Positions 44,536 through 49,005 of a DNA stretch of 49,005 bases are shown here, one piece after another. A program made the position numbers and the translations under genes. The notes beneath the pieces were generated by a model, which saw nothing but the letters and a program-made list of their open reading frames with translations, was not told the origin of the DNA and searched no databases. This DNA is from Novosphingobium sp. (GTDB lineage: Bacteria > Pseudomonadota > Alphaproteobacteria > Sphingomonadales > Sphingomonadaceae): the NCBI GenBank assembly GCA_027311705.1, contig DAICYJ010000225.1:1-49005 (forward strand). Reading direction: 5' to 3'. The stretch's first letter is position 1. Every line of letters starts with the position of its first letter.

Positions 44536-44629
44536 CAGCCGGGTCACCTGGTGGCCCCGCTGCTGATCCGGTTCCGGGCGATGCGCTGACCAGTTGGCTG
44601 AAGCCGCCAATGGATGCTAGGCGGCCGGC

Positions 44630-45781
44630 ATGATCGCCCAGCTCGAACCGTTCCACGCCATCGCCGTTTCAGCGCTCGCCCATCGCCTGTCCGCGCAAGG
44701 GCGGTCGGTGATCCACATGGAGTTCGGCCAGCCTTCCACCGGCGCGCCCGCCGCTGCCATCGCTACCGCACATGCAGTGCTGGACCGCGATCCGATGGGA
44801 TACTGGGAAAGCCCGGCGCTGAAGGAGCGCATCGCCCGCCATTATCGCGAGGCCTGCGGCGTCGATATCGATCCGGTGCAAGTTGTGCTCACGTGCGGGG
44901 CTTCGCCCGCGCTGGTGATGGCGTTGTCGCTGCGTTTTGCGCCGGGTGCGCGGGTGGCGATGGCGCGGCCGGGCTACGTCGCCTATCGCAACAACGTGCG
45001 CGCGCTGTTCCTTGAACCGGTGGAAGTGCCGTGCGGGCCAGAGTCACGCTATCAGCTCTCTGCCGGCGCCATCGCCGCGCTCGATCCCGCGCCCGACGGC
45101 GTGATCCTCGCCAGCCCGGCGAACCCGACCGGCACGGTGATCCCGCCCGATGAACTGGCCGCGATTGCGCAAGTATGCCGTGCGCGCGGCATCGCGGTGA
45201 TTTCGGACGAGATCTACCACGGCATCACTTATGGCGCGCCGGCGCTGTCGATGCTGACGGTCGATTCCGATGCGATCATCGTGAACAGTTTTTCCAAGTA
45301 CTACAGCATGGCCGGCTGGCGGCTGGGGTGGCTGGTGGTGCCGCCCGATCTGGTCGATCAGGCGCGGGCGCGCATGGGCAACCTGTTCCTTACCCCGCCG
45401 TCGCTATCGCAACACGCCGGGCTGGTCGCTTTCGATTGCACCGATGAACTGGCAGGCCATGTGGCCGCTTACACGCGTAACCGCGAAATCCTGCTGGCGG
45501 CGCTGCCCGAACTCGGCCTGGCGCGGATCGCGCCGCCCGATGGGGCCTTCTATATCTATGCCGACGTCAGCCATCTGACCGACGACAGCTTCGCGTTCTG
45601 CATGAAACTGCTGGAAGATACCGGCGTCGCCACCGCGCCGGGCAAGGATTTCGATCCGGTTGAAGGCCACCGCTTCATGCGCTTCAGCTTCGCCGTTTCC
45701 ACGCCTCTGGTGGAAGAAGCGCTGGCCCGGATGAAGCCGTGGTTCGCGGCGCAGGCGCTGGCCCGCGCGCCCTCGCGGTAA
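44630..45781 (+). CDS. PLP-dependent aminotransferase (class I/II)
   Basis: The 383-residue aminotransferase has IHMEFGQPSTGAP near the N-terminus, LASPANPTGTVIP (substrate-carboxylate loop), the PLP Asp/Tyr region VISDEIYHGITYG and the Schiff-base lysine in SFSKYYSMAGWRLGW. A C-terminal GHRFMRFSFAVS contains the substrate arginine. It probably acts on an aspartate- or aromatic-type substrate; the exact one is unclear. It differs from the AlaC-like enzyme at 3634-4833. No operon partner follows. Confidence 0.9.
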   Translation: MIAQLEPFHAIAVSALAHRLSAQGRSVIHMEFGQPSTGAPAAAIATAHAVLDRDPMGYWESPALKERIARHYREACGVDIDPVQVVLTCGASPALVMALSLRFAPGARVAMARPGYVAYRNNVRALFLEPVEVPCGPESRYQLSAGAIAALDPAPDGVILASPANPTGTVIPPDELAAIAQVCRARGIAVISDEIYHGITYGAPALSMLTVDSDAIIVNSFSKYYSMAGWRLGWLVVPPDLVDQARARMGNLFLTPPSLSQHAGLVAFDCTDELAGHVAAYTRNREILLAALPELGLARIAPPDGAFYIYADVSHLTDDSFAFCMKLLEDTGVATAPGKDFDPVEGHRFMRFSFAVSTPLVEEALARMKPWFAAQALARAPSR

Positions 45782-45814
45782 CGAGGGCGCGCCGGTCGCA
45801 GATTACGCCTTAAA

Positions 45815-48800
45815 TTACAGCGCGATGCTAAGCGAGGCGCGGGCCGAATAGCCGGTGCCGCCGCCTTGCGGACGTTCCGCCCCGGCGCTCAGCTTCCAGG
45901 TATAATCCAGCCCGCCTTGCAGCACGCTGACCTGTCCGACCCATGCCGAAGGCAGCGCGCCCGGCGTCAGCGTGAAAGAATCGCCGCTGTTAAAGGTCGC
46001 CGTGGTATCGCCCAGATGGCCCGAAAGGCGGCTGCGACGGCCACCTTCCAGCTCGAAGGTGAAGGGCCGGCCTTCATAGTCGCCGCGCCCAGCGCTCCAG
46101 CTGGCAACCAGCGTGGTCGTGCCGTTCAGCACTTCGCTGGTACGCGGTGCGACGGCAAGCGCGATGGCCGTGTCGCCGCTCTCGGTATAGCCCTTTTCCT
46201 TCAGGCGGAAGTATTCGAGCACGGCGCGGGGCTTCAGCTTGAAGTGATCGCCGAATTCGAGGGCGTAGGATACGCCCCCCGTTCCGGTGATCAGCGTGCC
46301 GTTCCACTTGCCCGCGGCAGCATAGCCAATGGCGGTGCCATCGGCGGTACCGGCAAAGCTGCGTTCCGATGTGAACTTGGTACGGCCCACGCCGGCGCGC
46401 GCCCAGGCATAGAACGGCCCCTTGGCAACCCGCCAGAACGCGCCGAGTTCATAGTCTGATGCTTTGACCTTCTGGAACTCGCCCGTCTTGGCATCGCCCT
46501 TCACATACAGGAACGACAGGCCGACGTTGCCGATGCCGGTGCGCTTTTCCATGCCGATCGAAATGCCGCCGCCGCTCGTCTTGTAAGCTGCATCGGTGCC
46601 GCGCTCCCCTTCGCCGCGGAAGTAGATCGGTTCGATCCAGCCGCCGACGTCGCTGATCGTGAAGATCGAGGAATCGTCGTCGATATGCCGCGCCGCCAGC
46701 CGCGAACCGCGCGTCACGAGGTCGAAGGTGCCGCCGGCATAGTCCGGCAGCAGCTGGTTGAACTGCGTTTGCAGGGTGGCGACATCGGCCACCTGGAGGA
46801 AGTCCTTCTGCAGGGCCGCGTTGTCCAGCGCATTGGCAAGGATCGCGGAATAGGCGGCCGATTGCGGGGCGGTCAGGCCCAGCTCGGTCGCCGTCTTGCG
46901 CGCGATCGTCAGGTTCACGTCGTTGGCCGTGGCTGCGACCGAAGCCTTGAACAGCACCGGCATGTCGATCACCGATGCGGCCAGCGTATCGCCGCCGGTC
47001 AGCGTGCCGGCGCTGAGCACGGTGTAGGTGCCGGCCGCCTTGTCGAGCGACGAGATCGTTGCCGAAATCTTCGCGCCGTTGGCAAAGGTGGCCGTATCGG
47101 CAACCAGCTTCGAGGCTGTGCCGGTCGTGCCATCAACATAGACCCGCAAGGTGCCGCTCGCGCCCACGTTCAGCGCGTGGACGTTGGTGGTGCCCACTGC
47201 ATTTGCGCCGAACGTGCCGCCGTTGACGTTGACCGTCAGCTGCGAACCGCCGGCCACCGTGCCCAGCCAGCGCGAACCCTCGGTCAGGGTCAGCGTGCCC
47301 ACCTGGTCGTTCAGGAACAGCCCGCCGATGAAGCGCGAATTGCCGGCCATCGTCATCGTGGCGGTGCCGGTGCCGAAATCGATGTTGCCAATCCACTTGG
47401 CGTCGTCGGCCAGCTTCACGGTATCGTCGCCTGCACCCAGCAAGGCCGCGCCGGTGACCTTGCCGGTCTGGATATCGAGCGTGTCGTTGCCGCTGCCGGT
47501 CAGGATGTTGCCGGTGATCGAGGCATAAACGGTGGCGGTGTCGACATTATAACCTGCAGCCGCCTTGTCGGCGGTCTGCGATGCCTTGTCGGTGGCGTTC
47601 AGGTCCTGCTTGATCGTCACGCCGGTGGTGTTGGCCGAAACGTCGATGGCCGCCAGCGTATCCTGGCTCGACCCGGTGACAGAGATCGCGCCGGTGTTCT
47701 GGATGGCGGTCAGCGTGCCCGAATTGTCCTTGATCGCATAGGAAGCGCCGATGCCAGGGGAAGTGATAACGGCCGAGATTGTGCCGCTGTTGTAAAGCGT
47801 GCCAACAGTCGAACCTGCCTTGATCAGGATCGCCGTGGCCGCCGAATCGACCGTGGTGGCGGAAACCGATCCGGTCACGCCGATGCCGTTGGTGAGCGTT
47901 ACATTGCCGCCCTGGCCGCCGATTACCACGCCCGACGCATTCGTCGAGCTGTAGACCGCATTGGCGCTGACCGTGCCATCAATGCCCACGGAATAGGTGC
48001 CAGCATTGGTCGTGCCGCCGCCGATGGTCGTGTTCGACGTCCCGCCGATCAGCAACGCCGGGCTGTTGCCCACCGACTGGATCGCCCCTGCCGTTTCGGT
48101 GGAAGTGGACGAGGACGGTGCGGCGACAAGCACGCCGCCAACTACGTTGCCCGCGATTTCGACCGCTGCCTTGCCGGTGTTGAGTGCCGATCGCGGCAAC
48201 GTCTGCGCCGCGCCGGCATCGGTGGTATAGCCGCTCGCCTGGCCCAACGCGCCGTTGATCTTCACCTTGCCGCCGACATCGCCGGCCACGACCAGTGCCT
48301 GTGTACCCTGGCCGACGACGGTAACCTTGCCGCCCACAGTCACACTGCCGGTCACGGCAGCGGTGCGGATGCCCGCGCTGTTGTCGCCCTTCACGGCGAT
48401 AGTGCCGGTGTTGGTCAGGCTGCCGTCGAGCGTCGATTCGATATCGATGCCTGCCGAGTTGAGGCCTTCGACGGTGATCGTGCCGCTGTTGGAGACCGAG
48501 CCGGTCATCGTGCCGCCGGGGGCGACGCGAATGCCGGCGCGTCCGCTGGCGTTGGCGATCGGGCCATCGGCAATGCCATTGGCGTCTGCATCGGCGGCGC
48601 TGAAGGTTTCGAGAACCTGGATCGTGCCCGCGTTCGCGATGGCGGTGGCAATGCCGGAGTTGACCAGCACGCCCGTCGCGCCGTTGGCGTCGCCGATATC
48701 GAGCGTCCCGCCCGAAGCAACGGTCACGGTCTTGGCGGCATCAACCGTAACGGCCGCGCCCGATGGCACCTTGATGGTGCCGCCGCTGGCCACGGTAACG

Positions 48801-48946
48801 TTGCCCGCGCTCGATGTGGCGAGCGGTGCCGTGGTGGCCGTGCTGACGGTGGTATCTGCCAGCGCCGGGCTGGCGGCGAGCAGGAGTGCGACAGGCGCCG
48901 CCGAAGCGAGGAGGCGGGCGGCAGGGGTCATGGAGCTGGGGCGCAT
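45815..48946 (-). CDS. Autotransporter outer membrane beta-barrel protein
   Basis: The 1,043-residue protein has a signal peptide (LLASAAPVALLLAASPALA), then a passenger (about 40-740) of short beta-helix repeats (GNVTVASGGTI, SNSGTITVEGLNSAGIDIES, LTNTGTIAVKGDNSAGI). The C-terminal translocator is a barrel (about 770-1043), GGWIEPIYFRGEGE to ASLSIAL. It is a type Va secreted surface protein. ATG 48946 was chosen; a TTG seven codons earlier extends it. The function of the passenger (adhesion, matrix) is not shown. Confidence 0.88.
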   Translation of the reverse strand: MRPSSMTPAARLLASAAPVALLLAASPALADTTVSTATTAPLATSSAGNVTVASGGTIKVPSGAAVTVDAAKTVTVASGGTLDIGDANGATGVLVNSGIATAIANAGTIQVLETFSAADADANGIADGPIANASGRAGIRVAPGGTMTGSVSNSGTITVEGLNSAGIDIESTLDGSLTNTGTIAVKGDNSAGIRTAAVTGSVTVGGKVTVVGQGTQALVVAGDVGGKVKINGALGQASGYTTDAGAAQTLPRSALNTGKAAVEIAGNVVGGVLVAAPSSSTSTETAGAIQSVGNSPALLIGGTSNTTIGGGTTNAGTYSVGIDGTVSANAVYSSTNASGVVIGGQGGNVTLTNGIGVTGSVSATTVDSAATAILIKAGSTVGTLYNSGTISAVITSPGIGASYAIKDNSGTLTAIQNTGAISVTGSSQDTLAAIDVSANTTGVTIKQDLNATDKASQTADKAAAGYNVDTATVYASITGNILTGSGNDTLDIQTGKVTGAALLGAGDDTVKLADDAKWIGNIDFGTGTATMTMAGNSRFIGGLFLNDQVGTLTLTEGSRWLGTVAGGSQLTVNVNGGTFGANAVGTTNVHALNVGASGTLRVYVDGTTGTASKLVADTATFANGAKISATISSLDKAAGTYTVLSAGTLTGGDTLAASVIDMPVLFKASVAATANDVNLTIARKTATELGLTAPQSAAYSAILANALDNAALQKDFLQVADVATLQTQFNQLLPDYAGGTFDLVTRGSRLAARHIDDDSSIFTISDVGGWIEPIYFRGEGERGTDAAYKTSGGGISIGMEKRTGIGNVGLSFLYVKGDAKTGEFQKVKASDYELGAFWRVAKGPFYAWARAGVGRTKFTSERSFAGTADGTAIGYAAAGKWNGTLITGTGGVSYALEFGDHFKLKPRAVLEYFRLKEKGYTESGDTAIALAVAPRTSEVLNGTTTLVASWSAGRGDYEGRPFTFELEGGRRSRLSGHLGDTTATFNSGDSFTLTPGALPSAWVGQVSVLQGGLDYTWKLSAGAERPQGGGTGYSARASLSIAL

Positions 48947-49005
48947 CGGCTTTGGTTCATCCGGCAATGGAGAGTCTGCGCATCGACACGCAGGCTCGGT
49001 TTATC

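Overview
The window is a GC-rich alphaproteobacterial chromosome segment, almost certainly from a member of the Sphingomonadales (Novosphingobium/Sphingomonas-like; this assignment is an inference). The evidence is a general stress response locus with PhyR, NepR and an EcfG-type sigma factor, a GapR nucleoid protein, an alphaproteobacterial ClpS, a class I PHA synthase with a phasin, and a PEP-CTERM protein. No phage, insertion sequence or CRISPR array was seen, and gene order looks like core chromosome with accessory insertions.

Region by region. 1-450: the 3' end of folK, then tRNA-Lys and tRNA-Cys. 447-3458 (minus): a compact operon of winged-helix regulator, crotonase and RNB-family ribonuclease. 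3634-4833 (minus): an AlaC-like aminotransferase. 5104-8190: phaC, then a phasin with a long N-terminal AT-hook extension, closed by a strong terminator. 8273-11786: clpS, a hypothetical gene, and lptF-lptG. 11791-14189: a fatty acid desaturase and a GNAT-like protein. 14209-19982: the general stress response island, holding two single-domain response regulators, a Crp/Fnr regulator, phyR, a CHASE-HisKA_2 kinase, and nepR-ecfG. Three perfect GGAAC-N16/17-CGTT promoters lie in this island, so the sigma factor probably controls its own regulators. 20035-27138: an AI-2E family permease, sodB, a DAACS symporter, glmM with a DUF1272 gene and thiD (start/stop overlaps), a GNAT and a LOG-family protein. 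27379-34712: an envelope/secretion block with a His-rich exported protein, a Ser/Thr kinase with its ECF-like sigma factor, a large RTX protein, and a Ser/Thr/Gly-repeat PEP-CTERM protein. 34926-39419 (minus): yebC, a DUF3147 gene, ruvC, a DUF4337 gene, ruvA, hicBA and ruvB, a Holliday junction operon interrupted by a toxin-antitoxin pair. 39540-43399: a CPBP protease-like protein, an unknown membrane protein, gapR, rlmE and ppx/gppA. 43556-49005: tRNA-Gln, a gene-poor 580 bp stretch, a small exported protein, an aminotransferase, and a large autotransporter running to the end.

The points most worth following are: (i) the phasin, which carries a DNA-binding AT-hook and an internal in-frame start with a strong ribosome binding site, so one gene may make a DNA-tethering and a plain phasin; (ii) the self-wired EcfG regulon, including a short nepR; (iii) the sigma/kinase/RTX/PEP-CTERM block, whose surface proteins have no recognised secretion machinery in the window; (iv) hicBA between ruvA and ruvB. 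No search or structure prediction was run. Family names come from motif recognition, and start codons were chosen from ribosome binding sites, overlaps and family length.
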